Part shown: positions 52,839 through 62,168 of the stretch, piece after piece
How the letters are laid out: every line of letters starts with the position of its first letter
Position numbering within the stretch: position 1 is the first letter of the stretch
DNA from: Haemophilus_A paraphrohaemolyticus_A
GTDB taxonomy: Bacteria > Pseudomonadota > Gammaproteobacteria > Enterobacterales > Pasteurellaceae
Reading direction: 5' to 3'
DNA length: 64,000 nt
Assembly (NCBI RefSeq): GCF_003253115.1
Contig: NZ_QEQF01000004.1
Coordinates: 100,249 to 164,248 of the forward strand
Program-made: the position numbers and the translations under genes
Notes under the pieces: model-generated
Databases searched by the model: none
Told to the model about the DNA's origin: nothing
The model's input: only the letters and a program-made list of their open reading frames with translations

Positions 52839-52976
52839 TCATCCTTCAGCCATCAACGTAAACGCGATTTCTCGGCGTTCTTTAATTAGGCGTTTACGTT
52901 TCCAAATATGCATAATTCGACGATTCTTATTCGTTGTTAATGTTCTCTTCTGCTTCAATCTTCCTTTACGTTTCAT
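52839..52976 (-). CDS. Very basic 45-residue protein, unknown
   Basis: The frame from ATG 52976 encodes MKRKGRLKQKRTLTTNKNRR continuing to FTLMAEG, 45 residues with about 20 Lys or Arg. A strong ribosome site (CAGGAGAAAC) precedes it. It lies 31 bases after mltF on the same strand and before a perfect terminator, so it should be expressed with mltF. Its composition resembles ribosomal or nucleic-acid-binding peptides, but I do not recognise a family. Confidence 0.65.
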   Translation of the reverse strand: MKRKGRLKQKRTLTTNKNRRIMHIWKRKRLIKERREIAFTLMAEG

Positions 52977-53007
52977 TTTGTTTCTCCTGATTTAAATTTT
53001 CTTCAGT

Positions 53008-54417
53008 TTATTTATCTAATTCTTTTTGTTCTTGTTGAAGTTTTTGCTCTTCAATACGTAAATGATTTACGAGACTACTGTGATATTTACGGATATTTTC
53101 AACATAACTAAATGCCTCGAAGCCTCGTGCATAGCCATATTTTAAATTGGCGTAATGACGTTTTTCCGCCAAAAGCGGTAAATTTTTCTTCACATCTAAC
53201 CAATTATCGGGGTCACCACCAAGCTGTTTAGTTAAACGGCGAACATCCAATAAATGCCCCAATCCCATATTATAAGCCGCTAAGCCATACCAAATACGAT
53301 CTTCTGCAGGCACAGTTTCGGGAATTTGTCTAATGAGCATATTCAGATATTCTGCTCCGCCACGAATACTTTGTTCTGGATTCGTACGATCTAACACCTT
53401 CATGCGATCTGCAGTATCACGTGTCAACATCATCATGCCACGAACACCTGTTGACGAAGTTGCAGCAGGATCCCAACGCGATTCTTGATATGCAATTGCC
53501 GCCAACATCGGCCACTCTAGCTCACCTTTGTGCTTCTCAAATAAAGCACGATATTTGGGCAACACATTTTTGACCGCATTAAGGTAAATGGTGGCATCAG
53601 CATAATCAAAGCGGTTCAAATAGTTAAAATATTTTTCTTCAATCCTCGCAATCAAGCCCGTTTCGTTGGCGTTATCCATAAAATCCAGGACGGATGCCTG
53701 CAATTCGCTAAATGAGCTCTTGCCAAAATACCATACCACTGGCATTTCATCGGTTAAATCAAAACCGACTGCAAGATTAGGGTTGATATATTGTGCGGAA
53801 GAAATATCCACCGATGGTGCAATGGTGTAAGGAATTTTTCCCTCAGCCACTTGTAAAAGAAGCTCTTCTTGAGTGAATTTATCCATCGTTTGCCATTTTA
53901 CAAGCGGTTGATTTTCTTTTAATTGTGCCAAAATTGGGAGCACTGGCGAACCAACAGGTATAAGGATTTCCGCTTGCAACTCATTTAATTTATACGGGCG
54001 CTGCGTACCTTTTTTATACGCGACTTGCCAAGAAGCAGAGTAATAGCTTGTGCCAATTTGAAACTGTTCACCACGTTCAGGCAGATAAAGCAAGCCCGCA
54101 GCCGCCATATCAATACTGTTCTCTTTTAAGGCTTGGAAAAGCTGTTCACTGTTATCAAATAGCGTAATATTCAACTCCACCGCTAAATAATCAGCAAAAG
54201 CCTTGCTGAGTTCATACTCGATCCCAGCTTTTCCTTCTGCATTGACAAAATAAGAGAGCGGATGATTTATCATCCCTACTCTCAATTTTTTCGTATGCTG
54301 AATTTGCGTATAACGGTTTTCTTCGGCCTGCATCAATTTTTGCCACGGGTAAACCATATCCCACGACCATAAAAAGAGAGCAATAGCTACCGTTAAGAGA
54401 AGAAATAGACCTTTCAA
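53008..54417 (-). CDS. mltF: Membrane-bound lytic murein transglycosylase F
   Basis: MltF cleaves peptidoglycan glycan chains. It has an N-terminal membrane anchor or signal (KGLFLLLTVAIALFLW), a solute-binding-protein-like regulatory domain (about 45-270) and a lytic transglycosylase domain with catalytic glutamate in AIAYQESRWDPAA. I favour a TTG start at 54417 (469 residues): AAAGAGG lies before it and H. influenzae MltF begins at the matching residue. A GTG at 54453 would add 12 residues. Confidence 0.92.
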   Translation of the reverse strand: MKGLFLLLTVAIALFLWSWDMVYPWQKLMQAEENRYTQIQHTKKLRVGMINHPLSYFVNAEGKAGIEYELSKAFADYLAVELNITLFDNSEQLFQALKENSIDMAAAGLLYLPERGEQFQIGTSYYSASWQVAYKKGTQRPYKLNELQAEILIPVGSPVLPILAQLKENQPLVKWQTMDKFTQEELLLQVAEGKIPYTIAPSVDISSAQYINPNLAVGFDLTDEMPVVWYFGKSSFSELQASVLDFMDNANETGLIARIEEKYFNYLNRFDYADATIYLNAVKNVLPKYRALFEKHKGELEWPMLAAIAYQESRWDPAATSSTGVRGMMMLTRDTADRMKVLDRTNPEQSIRGGAEYLNMLIRQIPETVPAEDRIWYGLAAYNMGLGHLLDVRRLTKQLGGDPDNWLDVKKNLPLLAEKRHYANLKYGYARGFEAFSYVENIRKYHSSLVNHLRIEEQKLQQEQKELDK

Positions 54418-54498
54418 AAATACCTCTTTGAATAATGAAACTAAAAGAGTCACACTTTGACAAGCTCAGAGACCGTCATTTCAGTTAAAATCTCAGAT

Positions 54499-55797
54499 TT
54501 AACGATATTTATCTAAAAACCGGTAGTAAGGAACGCCTACCTTCAACGCCATTTTCTTAATCCACTTTCCACCATAAAGATGGGGCACTTTCAATCCTTC
54601 AAAAATCGCAAGGCGTTCATCATTACCACAAATCGCTTCGCTAATAATTCGCCCAGCTAAACCCGTGAGAGCCACACCGTGTCCTGAGAAACCTTGTGCG
54701 AAATAAACATTTGGTTTCGCTCGCCCAAAATGTGGGGAGGAATTCATCGTCATATCAATCGGGCCTGCCCAGCCGTAATCGATTTTAGCATCTTCTAACT
54801 GAGGGAACACAGCCAACATTTCTGAACGCATTTTAGCGATCATATCAACATTAGTGCTAGAATCCGAGCCAAACAGCAAACGGTTATCTGCCGACAAGCG
54901 ATAATAGTCAAGCAATAAATTGTTATCGCACACCGACATTCCATTGTTAATCAGGCTATCCGCCATCGTTTGAGAAAGCGGTTCAGTCGCGATAATAAAA
55001 CTTTCCACAGGCAAAATGGTATTTTCAATGCCAAAAGTGATTTTTTTAGAAAGCGCATCAATGTAAGCATTCACTGCCAACACTACATTTTCACAGCTCA
55101 CGGTAAAGTTTTCGGCAAAAACGAGCGCTTGTGTATCACTTTTTACTTGAATTTCAGTGGCAGGCGAATGCTCATAAATTTCAATACCCGCTTCAACACA
55201 AGCTTTTGCCAAGCCTAAGCAATAATTAAGCGGGTGTAAATGCCCAGAATTGCTATCATATAAACCGCCCACGTAAATATCGCTACCCAAATGCTGCTTG
55301 AGTTGTGCTTTATCCCAAAGTTGCATATTGGTATAGCCACATTGCTCCTCGCTCGCTTTTTGCATTGCGATTAGGTCATCCATTCGACGATTATTGAGGG
55401 CTAATGTTGCGTAGCCTTTCTTCCAATCGCATTGAATGCCATACTTTTGCACTCGTTCGTCAATAATATCGATCGCTTCAAGAGACATATCCCATAATTT
55501 CCGTGCTTTCTCAAAGCCGATATGATCGATATATTCATCAATACCTTCTTCAAAGCCGTTAATTGCTTGCCCCCCCGAACGCCCCGATGCACCAAATCCC
55601 ACACGAGCGCCTTCTAAAACAATGACTTTTTTGCCCTTTTCAGCCAGTTCTAAAGCAGTAGAAATCCCTAAAAAGCCTGCGCCAATCACGCAAACATCAG
55701 CAGATTGATTCGCAGAAATTTTCGGGAATTGAAGATCGAGATTACGGGAATCGTAATAATAAGAAGAACGATGTTCTTGATAAACAAAATTTAGCAT
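54499..55797 (-). CDS. ordL: FAD-dependent amino-acid/amine oxidoreductase OrdL-type
   Basis: This 432-residue DAO-family flavoprotein has the FAD motif VIGAGFLGISTALELAEKG near residue 36 and GFSGHGVALTGLAGR near the C-terminus. It matches OrdL of H. influenzae and PuuB, which oxidises gamma-glutamylputrescine. No other putrescine genes are near, so the substrate is unproven. It lies upstream of mltF with 81 bases between. Confidence 0.88.
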   Translation of the reverse strand: MLNFVYQEHRSSYYYDSRNLDLQFPKISANQSADVCVIGAGFLGISTALELAEKGKKVIVLEGARVGFGASGRSGGQAINGFEEGIDEYIDHIGFEKARKLWDMSLEAIDIIDERVQKYGIQCDWKKGYATLALNNRRMDDLIAMQKASEEQCGYTNMQLWDKAQLKQHLGSDIYVGGLYDSNSGHLHPLNYCLGLAKACVEAGIEIYEHSPATEIQVKSDTQALVFAENFTVSCENVVLAVNAYIDALSKKITFGIENTILPVESFIIATEPLSQTMADSLINNGMSVCDNNLLLDYYRLSADNRLLFGSDSSTNVDMIAKMRSEMLAVFPQLEDAKIDYGWAGPIDMTMNSSPHFGRAKPNVYFAQGFSGHGVALTGLAGRIISEAICGNDERLAIFEGLKVPHLYGGKWIKKMALKVGVPYYRFLDKYR

Positions 55798-55911
55798 AAA
55801 AAAATAAGATTGATTAAATAAAAATAGGTGCGATCGTAATCACAAAAGCGATTGAAATCAACGAATATTTTATTTAAGAAATTTCAAGAAAAAAGAGATA
55901 GAAGTGAAAAA

Positions 55912-55988
55912 TGGCGCACCCGAGAGGATTCGAACCTCTGACCGCTCGGTTCGTAGCCGAGTACTCTATCCAGCTGAGCTACGGGTGC
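55912..55988 (-). tRNA. tRNA-Arg (ACG)
   Basis: The cloverleaf is complete with acceptor GCACCCG / CGGGTGC, encoded CCA, and anticodon loop CTACGAA giving ACG. Length is 77 nt including CCA. It is identical to the copy 68 bases upstream. Confidence 0.95.
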
Positions 55989-56056
55989 GTATTGAATTGT
56001 TGTGAGAATTTATTTTATCAACGACCATTTCAAACTGAATAGAGCAAAGTTTAAAA

Positions 56057-56133
56057 TGGCGCACCCGAGAGGATTCGAACCTCTGACCGCTCGGTTCGTA
56101 GCCGAGTACTCTATCCAGCTGAGCTACGGGTGC
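56057..56133 (-). tRNA. tRNA-Arg (ACG), second copy
   Basis: Same 77-nt sequence as the neighbouring copy, with anticodon ACG and encoded CCA. The tandem duplication is local and both copies look intact. Confidence 0.95.
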
Positions 56134-56146
56134 GTGATAAAGTAAA

Positions 56147-56241
56147 TGGCGGTGAGAGAGGGATTCGAACCCTCGATAGAGCTTTTGAACCCTATACTCC
56201 CTTAGCAGGGGAGCGCCTTCAGCCTGCTCGGCCATCTCACC
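56147..56241 (-). tRNA. tRNA-Ser (GCT)
   Basis: A 95-nt class II tRNA with a long variable arm, acceptor GGTGAGA, anticodon loop CTGCTAA giving GCT, and encoded CCA. It is first in a Ser-Arg-Arg tRNA transcript. Confidence 0.95.
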
Positions 56242-56447
56242 ACTCACTGTGTCTTTGTGCGGTGCATATTACTAGATTTAAAAAATATGTCAAACGCTTT
56301 TCTGAAAAAAATCTTGAATTTGTTTACACTTGCCTACTGATTAGGCGAAATGTTTATTTTTTAGGAATTTTAAAACAAAAACGGTGAAATTTTGCGAAAG
56401 GTTCGTAAATCTTCCTCAAAATTCCACCGCTTGCTTAAATTAAATGA

Positions 56448-56873
56448 TTAGCTAAATAATTTACCTAACATCCCTTTTGCCGCTTGTGCCATCAAATCAT
56501 TCACGTTTAGATTATTTAAATCAGGCAATTGACCGTTTGGCGTGAGCATATCCACCATTTTCGGTAAATATTCCGCAAGTAAATTGCTCGCATCGAGTTC
56601 AGATACCCCCACTTTCTCCGCTGCTTGGCTCATATTTTCCTGCCCTACAACCTCAACGACTTGATTAGCAGAAATTGGCTGATTTTCCTCATCAGTGCTA
56701 ATCCACGATTTCAAAATACCTTCCAAACCGCTTTCTTGAAAACGCTTAATAATGCCTTCAATTCCACCTTGAGATTGTAACAACGCTTGAATTAACTGCA
56801 TTGCAGTAGATTGACCATTCCCACTATTATTCAAAATAGATGACGCGACCGAGCCTAAAATATTACCTAACAT
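56448..56873 (-). CDS. YidB family protein (DUF937)
   Basis: The 141-residue protein starts MLGNILGSVASSILNN and has the YidB/DUF937 pattern: a hydrophobic N-terminal helix, LQSQGGIEGIIKRFQESGL, and ending in ANGQL-like LTPNGQLPDL (residues ~110-120). The function is unknown. It stands alone, with uptake signals on both sides. Confidence 0.85.
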   Translation of the reverse strand: MLGNILGSVASSILNNSGNGQSTAMQLIQALLQSQGGIEGIIKRFQESGLEGILKSWISTDEENQPISANQVVEVVGQENMSQAAEKVGVSELDASNLLAEYLPKMVDMLTPNGQLPDLNNLNVNDLMAQAAKGMLGKLFS

Positions 56874-56982
56874 AAAAATACTCCTAAAAGAAATGTCCTT
56901 TAAAACGAGGGCATTCTAACTGATTTCTTAGTATAAAACTGTCAATTTACAAAAAGTTGTGTAAATTTGACCACTTGTTGAA

Positions 56983-57180
56983 CTACTTATTTTCTCCTCG
57001 ATTTATCTCTTCCGTTTGCTGAATAAGTTCACTAGCTGAACATTGTAACCCATTTGCGAGTTTAAAGATTGTCGTTAAAGAAGGTTGTTGTTGCCCTAAT
57101 TCTAATTTACTCACATAAATTCGCTGAAGATCAGCCTCAAATCCTAATTGTTCTTGCGAAAGTTTTCTTTCTTTTCTCAA
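56983..57180 (-). CDS. XRE-family helix-turn-helix regulator, 5' end probably broken
   Basis: The readable frame from TTG 57180 gives 65 residues of a Cro/CI-type helix-turn-helix (LSQEQLGFEADLQRIYVSKLE...PSLTTIFKLANGL). The family usually begins earlier, and the DNA upstream still encodes FGKVIRQL in frame. An ATG at 57234 has a good ribosome site (AGGAAT), but its next codon is TAG. So either the gene is inactivated by a nonsense codon, or translation begins at a weak internal TTG that lacks helix 1. It is divergent from a lipoprotein gene. Confidence 0.6.
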   Translation of the reverse strand: MRKERKLSQEQLGFEADLQRIYVSKLELGQQQPSLTTIFKLANGLQCSASELIQQTEEINRGENK

Positions 57181-57337
57181 TTGGCGTATTACTTTACCAA
57201 AACAATCACTATATTTTCCAAAATAAACCTACATTGATAAAATTCCTATAATTGTATGAATTTCATCAATATGTTATATTTTAGTCTTCATATAGTAATA
57301 TGAATTTATCAAACTTTAGGAAATTAAGGAGCATAAA

Positions 57338-57853
57338 ATGAAGCAGCTTTCTTGTGCACTATTACTTTGTTTAGGATTAACAGGTTGCCAAGCGGTAACC
57401 GACACACTATCTACGGTAAATAGCGCCCTTGGTTCTGTTAATTCTGCATTATCTGGGACAATGATTAGTGCTAATGCTCAAAACTCTGCCGATAACTCAG
57501 TGCAAAATGCAAAACCCAATAGCGGAGCGAAAGCATTGTATAACGAAGCAAAACCAGCTATTTCCAAATATGTAGCTGCCGTTGCCTGTAACAACGAAAA
57601 CCTGCTTAAAATTTATGCAGATCCAGACAGTACCGCTCCAAGTGAAACCATTCTTCCTCAAATACATATGCGTCATCATAAATCAGGTTGCTTAAATGTA
57701 TCGCGTATAGAAAAAATTGAAAAAAAAGCAGCTAATGCAATCCTATTCCAAGTTGTCTATGTCTCTCCTCAAAGTGAAGAAGTTGATAGAGTCAGACACT
57801 CAGCTATCAAACAACCAAATGGCGAATGGCTTTTCAATTACTTCGGCTATTAA
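57338..57853 (+). CDS. Hypothetical lipoprotein
   Basis: The 171-residue protein has a lipobox LTGC with cysteine at 17, a Ser/Asn-rich linker (to about residue 65) and a C-terminal domain with two cysteines (VACNN, SGCLN) ending NGEWLFNYFGY. AAGGAGCATAAA is a strong ribosome site. I recognise no family function. Its neighbour is a damaged XRE regulator on the other strand. Confidence 0.8.
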   Translation: MKQLSCALLLCLGLTGCQAVTDTLSTVNSALGSVNSALSGTMISANAQNSADNSVQNAKPNSGAKALYNEAKPAISKYVAAVACNNENLLKIYADPDSTAPSETILPQIHMRHHKSGCLNVSRIEKIEKKAANAILFQVVYVSPQSEEVDRVRHSAIKQPNGEWLFNYFGY

Positions 57854-57855
57854 AT

Positions 57856-57909
57856 AAGCGGTGAAATTCCTCAGAAAATTTGCAAATCTTCCTAAAAATT
57901 TCACCGCTT
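57856..57909. repeat. Facing uptake signals with 13-bp arms
   Basis: AAGCGGTGAAATT (57856-57868) and its exact complement (57897-57909) flank an A/T-rich loop, immediately after the lipoprotein stop codon. Next to it lies CCTATGGC-TGAC-GCCATAGG (57913-57932). Confidence 0.65.
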
Positions 57910-57944
57910 GAGCCTATGGCTGACGCCATAGGTTACGTATAAAT

Positions 57945-57961
57945 CAGCCCCTCTGGGGCTG
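57945..57961. terminator. Terminator between lipoprotein and ccmF
   Basis: Seven-base arms CAGCCCC / GGGGCTG with loop TCT are followed by TTTAATTT. It sits between convergent genes. Confidence 0.75.
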
Positions 57962-57967
57962 TTTAAT

Positions 57968-59908
57968 TTATTCCCTCACCCGAATTCGATAACGTTTATC
58001 GAGCATACAGAGCAAGCCGCCTAATGCCATAAATAAGCCACCAAGCCAGATCCAGCGGATAAACGGTTTATAGTAAAGGCGTAACCCCCACGAGCCGTCA
58101 TCTAACTGCTCACCAAGTGCGGCATATAAATCACGGGTGAAGCCCCAATCAATAGCCGCTTCGGTCATCCCCATTTTACTGACGTTGTAAAACCGTTTTT
58201 CTGCGTGAAGCGTAGCTTCTAGTTTGCCATTGCGGGTGATTTCAATATCTGCCGTACCGCCTTGGTAGTTCGCACCATCAGTAATTTTCAAGCCTTTAAA
58301 GGTGAAGTTGTAATCCAAAATCTGCACACTATCACCTTCACGCATTCTCACGTCTTTTTCGATGCTAAAGTTGTGGCTCATAGCAATGCCGAACACGGTC
58401 ATCGCCACACCTAAGTGAGCGAATACCATTCCCCAGTGAGAACGAGAAAGTTTTAACATGCCCGTCAAAAATGAATGACGATGTGTGGCACGGGTGTGCA
58501 TTTCATATAGGCTAAGAATGACGATAATCGCCGACATCATCACGCCCATTACCGATGTAGCAGTAATGCGGTCGCCCACCAAATAAGGCAAGCCGAAGCC
58601 GAGTGCAATCATCATCACCAGCGAAATCATCACAGGCGTGCGGATTGCCGAGATTTGATCACGTCGCCATTTTACCAACGGTCCGATGCCTAAAATAAAG
58701 GCGAATGGCACCATTAAAATCAGGAACATCTGGTTAAAAAACGGTGCACCGATAGAGACAGAGCCCAAGCCGATTTGCTTGTGAATGAGCGGTAAAATCG
58801 TACCTAAAAAGACCACCGATAAAAATGCCATTAACATCACGTTGTTCAATAACAACAAGGTTTCACGCGAATAGCGTTGGTAGTTGTCCAAACTTTTGAT
58901 TTTCGTCCCTTGGAACGCATAAAGCAGTAGCGAGCCGCCAATCACAAACACCAAATACGCCAAAATGTACAAGCCGCGAGTTGGATCAGAAGCAAAAGCA
59001 TGAACCGACACCAGAATACCCGAACGCACCAAGAATGTGCCAAGTAAGCAGAGCGAGAAAGCAAGAATTGCCAACAACACCGTCCACGCTTTGAAGGTAC
59101 TGCGTTTTTCAGTTACTGCTAATGAGTGAATCAGTGCCGTGCCTGCCAACCAAGGCATTAAGGACGCATTTTCCACAGGATCCCAGAACCACCAGCCGCC
59201 CCAGCCGAGTTCGTAATACGCCCACCAAGAGCCAAGCACAATACCTAGAGTCAGGAAAACCCACGCTGCCATTGTCCACGGGCGAGACCATCTTGCCCAC
59301 GCGGTGTCGAGTTTGCCCGTCATCAATGAGGCAATCGCAAAGGCGAAAGCAACCGAAAATCCTACATATCCCATATAAAGCAGCGGTGGGTGGAAAATCA
59401 AGCCAACATCTTGCAACATCGGGTTAAGTTCACGACCATCGGCAGGGAAATCAGGGAAGGTACGGTTAAATGGGTTCGAGCTGAAAATAATGAACACCAT
59501 AAAGCCAATGCTGATTAAGCCCATCACGCTCAATACGCGCGCCACAGCTTCCTCTGGCATTTTGCGGGTAAAAGTCGCCACGCCTACCGCCCAGAGTGCC
59601 AACAACCAAATCCAGAGCAACAACGAACCTTCGTGTGACCCCCACACTGCGGATAAACGATATTGAAGTGGCAAGGTTGAGTTCGAGTTATTCACGACAT
59701 ATTGCACGCTAAAATCATTCACAGCGAATAAGTAGAACAACGAACCAAACGAAAGCGACAACGCCAAGAACATCGCCCAAGTGAGTGGGCGACCAAGGCT
59801 CATTAGCTTCGCATTGCCTTTTTCAGCTCCAACAAGCGGTAGAATTGCTAAGAAAATTGACAAAGCGAGTGCCAAGGCTAAGCCATAATTGCCGAGTTCC
59901 GCAATCAT
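57968..59908 (-). CDS. ccmF: Cytochrome c heme lyase subunit CcmF
   Basis: CcmF attaches heme to apocytochrome c. The 646-residue membrane protein has the tryptophan-rich WGGWWFWDPVENAS motif (about residue 235), heme-ligating histidines in HPPLLYMG and HSLAV regions, and a large C-terminal periplasmic loop (about 500-610). It is full length. It ends the operon here: ccmG (dsbE) and ccmH, which usually follow, are absent. It overlaps ccmE by four bases. Confidence 0.95.
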   Translation of the reverse strand: MIAELGNYGLALALALSIFLAILPLVGAEKGNAKLMSLGRPLTWAMFLALSLSFGSLFYLFAVNDFSVQYVVNNSNSTLPLQYRLSAVWGSHEGSLLLWIWLLALWAVGVATFTRKMPEEAVARVLSVMGLISIGFMVFIIFSSNPFNRTFPDFPADGRELNPMLQDVGLIFHPPLLYMGYVGFSVAFAFAIASLMTGKLDTAWARWSRPWTMAAWVFLTLGIVLGSWWAYYELGWGGWWFWDPVENASLMPWLAGTALIHSLAVTEKRSTFKAWTVLLAILAFSLCLLGTFLVRSGILVSVHAFASDPTRGLYILAYLVFVIGGSLLLYAFQGTKIKSLDNYQRYSRETLLLLNNVMLMAFLSVVFLGTILPLIHKQIGLGSVSIGAPFFNQMFLILMVPFAFILGIGPLVKWRRDQISAIRTPVMISLVMMIALGFGLPYLVGDRITATSVMGVMMSAIIVILSLYEMHTRATHRHSFLTGMLKLSRSHWGMVFAHLGVAMTVFGIAMSHNFSIEKDVRMREGDSVQILDYNFTFKGLKITDGANYQGGTADIEITRNGKLEATLHAEKRFYNVSKMGMTEAAIDWGFTRDLYAALGEQLDDGSWGLRLYYKPFIRWIWLGGLFMALGGLLCMLDKRYRIRVRE

Positions 59909-60450
59909 TTGCTTTCTCCTTGCAAGGTTTTGAGCGTACGCTCAATTTCGGCTTTATCATGTTCTGATTCACCTTTTAAATCCGCTTCAGAAATTCCCAT
60001 TGCACCATGTTGTTGCTTCATTTTATCGCCCAACTCAGGTGGCATATAGTTTTCATCGTGTTTTGCCAACACCTCTGTCGCACGCAAACGAGTTGGCTCA
60101 ATCAATACACCTTGTGCCACAATACCTTGCCCTTCACGGAATAAATCAGGCAAAATGCCTTCATATTCAATTGTAATAGCAGGGCCGATGTCGTTCACAT
60201 CAAATTCAACTTTAAGCGTTTTCGGATCGCGCTTCACCGTACCTTCCATCACCATTCCGCCCACTCGGATACGTTGCCCTACTTCAGGTTTTTGGTTTGG
60301 ATCATCATTTTTACCTTGTACAATTTCAGAAGGCGTATAGAACAGGTCGATGTTTTGGCTCAGTGCATACAGCGTTAAGCCAATTGCCACGCCTATGCCC
60401 GCGAGCACCGATAACACAACTTTTAATCGAGATTTACGTCTTGGATTCAT
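59905..60450 (-). CDS. ccmE: Cytochrome c heme chaperone CcmE
   Basis: CcmE binds heme covalently in the periplasm and delivers it to CcmF. The 181-residue protein has an N-terminal membrane anchor (LSVLAGIGVAIGLTLYAL), an OB-fold domain, and the heme-binding LAKHDENYMPPE with the His and Tyr (about residue 130). The C-terminal tail is charged and disordered. Confidence 0.95.
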   Translation of the reverse strand: MNPRRKSRLKVVLSVLAGIGVAIGLTLYALSQNIDLFYTPSEIVQGKNDDPNQKPEVGQRIRVGGMVMEGTVKRDPKTLKVEFDVNDIGPAITIEYEGILPDLFREGQGIVAQGVLIEPTRLRATEVLAKHDENYMPPELGDKMKQQHGAMGISEADLKGESEHDKAEIERTLKTLQGESK

Positions 60451-60511
60451 TTTTTACCCACACAAAAATTAAAATATGCAAAAAGAAACTATAAATTGAC
60501 CACTTGAAAGG

Positions 60512-60706
60512 CTATTTATTCGCTTGAGCCTCACGCACTAACTCTTTTTTCACTTGAGCCACAATCTGCTTTTGCTCACGCTTTGATTGCCAAATCAGCC
60601 AACCCATTGCCACAAACGATATGCCGTAAGAAAGCCACACATAGAAACCGTAGTTTCCCATTGCGAAGAAATCCGCAAGAGAGTCAAATTTAAATTGAAG
60701 TTGCAT
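60512..60706 (-). CDS. ccmD: Heme exporter protein CcmD
   Basis: The 64-residue protein has one transmembrane helix (YGFYVWLSYGISFVAMGWLIW) and a basic cytosolic tail, as usual for CcmD, which helps release holo-CcmE from CcmABC. It lies between ccmC and ccmE. Confidence 0.9.
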   Translation of the reverse strand: MQLQFKFDSLADFFAMGNYGFYVWLSYGISFVAMGWLIWQSKREQKQIVAQVKKELVREAQANK

Positions 60707-60717
60707 CGTATTCTCCG

Positions 60718-61458
60718 TTACTTAAAGTTGCTCACTAAGGCTTTTACCCAAGGGCGTTTGCGTTCATCTTGTAATAATGCGATCCGATAACGCCAGATGC
60801 TGAACCAAGCGGTAAATAAAAGGCTGCCGAAAATCGCCAACAATAGCGGAATCAACATTTCAGTTGCCATTGAAGGCTTGTCTAATTTCGTGATCGTCGC
60901 GCCCTGGTGCAAGGTGTTCCACCATTCTACCGAGAAGTGAATAATTGGTAAGTTAATCACCCCCACCACAGCGAGCACACCCGCCGCTTTCGCACCTGTT
61001 TGTTTATCTTGGAAAGCTGAATAAAGTGCCATTACACCGATATAGAGGAAGAAAAGCACAAGTGCAGAGGTTAAGCGAGCATCCCACACCCACCAAGTGC
61101 CCCACATTGGTTTCCCCCAGATTGCCCCTGTAACAAGCGAAATAAAGGCAAATACCAAGCCGATTGGTGCCATTGAAATCATCGCAAGGTTTGCTTGACG
61201 AATTTGCCACACCAACGCAATTAAGCCTGCCAATGCCATTGAACCATACACACCCATTGACCAAATCGCAGCGGGCACGTGAATAAAGATGATACGATAG
61301 CTGTCGCCCTGTTGGTAATCTTTTGGGGCGAAAGCTAAGCCTAAAACGAAGGCGATTGCCAGCAAGATCAGGCTTAAATAGCCAATCGTAGGCTGAATTT
61401 TCCCTAGCAAGCGATATTGCGTTTCAGGCTTAGCGTAGGGATGCAGAAATTTCCACAT
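60718..61458 (-). CDS. ccmC: Heme exporter membrane protein CcmC
   Basis: CcmC binds heme and loads it on CcmE. From ATG 61458 the protein has 246 residues and six membrane segments, with the tryptophan motif MWGTWWVWDARLTS (about residue 120) and flanking histidines in FIHVP and NTLHQG. A GGAG ribosome site supports this start; the longer frame from 61488 does not have one. Confidence 0.95.
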   Translation of the reverse strand: MWKFLHPYAKPETQYRLLGKIQPTIGYLSLILLAIAFVLGLAFAPKDYQQGDSYRIIFIHVPAAIWSMGVYGSMALAGLIALVWQIRQANLAMISMAPIGLVFAFISLVTGAIWGKPMWGTWWVWDARLTSALVLFFLYIGVMALYSAFQDKQTGAKAAGVLAVVGVINLPIIHFSVEWWNTLHQGATITKLDKPSMATEMLIPLLLAIFGSLLFTAWFSIWRYRIALLQDERKRPWVKALVSNFK

Positions 61459-61505
61459 AGAAAAAGCTCCAAATTGGTAAAATATCAATTAAATCATACC
61501 GCTTG

Positions 61506-62168
61506 CTATTGCAGGCTAATGCGTAATGCCCCAGCAATCGCAAAAGGCGAAAAAGTTAAAGTGATGGCTAAAATCGCCCCAATAATCGCAAGCTGACCAC
61601 TGTAATTCATATTTAGCGTTGCTGCTTCAAGCACTGCTGCTGCAAAAATCAACACAGGTAAAAAGAGCGGTAAAATCAACAAACTCAACAGCGTCCCACC
61701 TTTTCGTAAACCAACGGTTAAAGCCACACCAATTGCCCCTAAACAGCTCAGGATTGGCGTGCCTAATAACAGAGTGAGCACCAAAGCCCACCACACATGA
61801 GTTTCAAGCGAGAGCAAAATAGCCGCAATAGGTGAAAGCAAAATCAGTGGTAATCCTGTCAGCAGCCAATGTGCTATGACTTTGGCAAGTGCCACTTGCG
61901 GTAAGCCAACCGGCAACAACATCAATTGCTCTAATGAGCCATCTAAATAATCATCACGGAAAAGGCGTTCAAACGAGAGCAATGCCGATAATAATGCAGC
62001 AACCCACGCAATGCCTGAAGCGATTTTTCCCAGAAGTTCAGGGTTCGGCCCCATCAACAATGGGAAAAGCGTAATCACGATCAGAAAAAACCAGAGCGGA
62101 TTCAGAATTTCAGCAGGTCGACGAAATGCGATAGTTAATTCTCGTTGAATGATGTTCAATAAAATCAT
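61506..62168 (-). CDS. ccmB: Heme exporter membrane protein CcmB
   Basis: The 220-residue permease-like protein has six hydrophobic segments and the family features RRPAEILNPLWFFLIV and DYLDGSLEQLMLLP. With ccmA it drives release of heme-loaded CcmE. It overlaps ccmA by four bases. Confidence 0.95.
   Translation of the reverse strand: MILLNIIQRELTIAFRRPAEILNPLWFFLIVITLFPLLMGPNPELLGKIASGIAWVAALLSALLSFERLFRDDYLDGSLEQLMLLPVGLPQVALAKVIAHWLLTGLPLILLSPIAAILLSLETHVWWALVLTLLLGTPILSCLGAIGVALTVGLRKGGTLLSLLILPLFLPVLIFAAAVLEAATLNMNYSGQLAIIGAILAITLTFSPFAIAGALRISLQ

Noticed and set aside
55912..56133. Two identical tRNA-Arg genes as attL/attR of an integrated element
   Set aside because: Both copies are complete tRNAs only 68 bases apart and nothing foreign lies between them; a local duplication is simpler.
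56130..56387. 85-residue plus-strand frame
   Set aside because: It is antisense to tRNA-Ser and the tRNA-Arg end.
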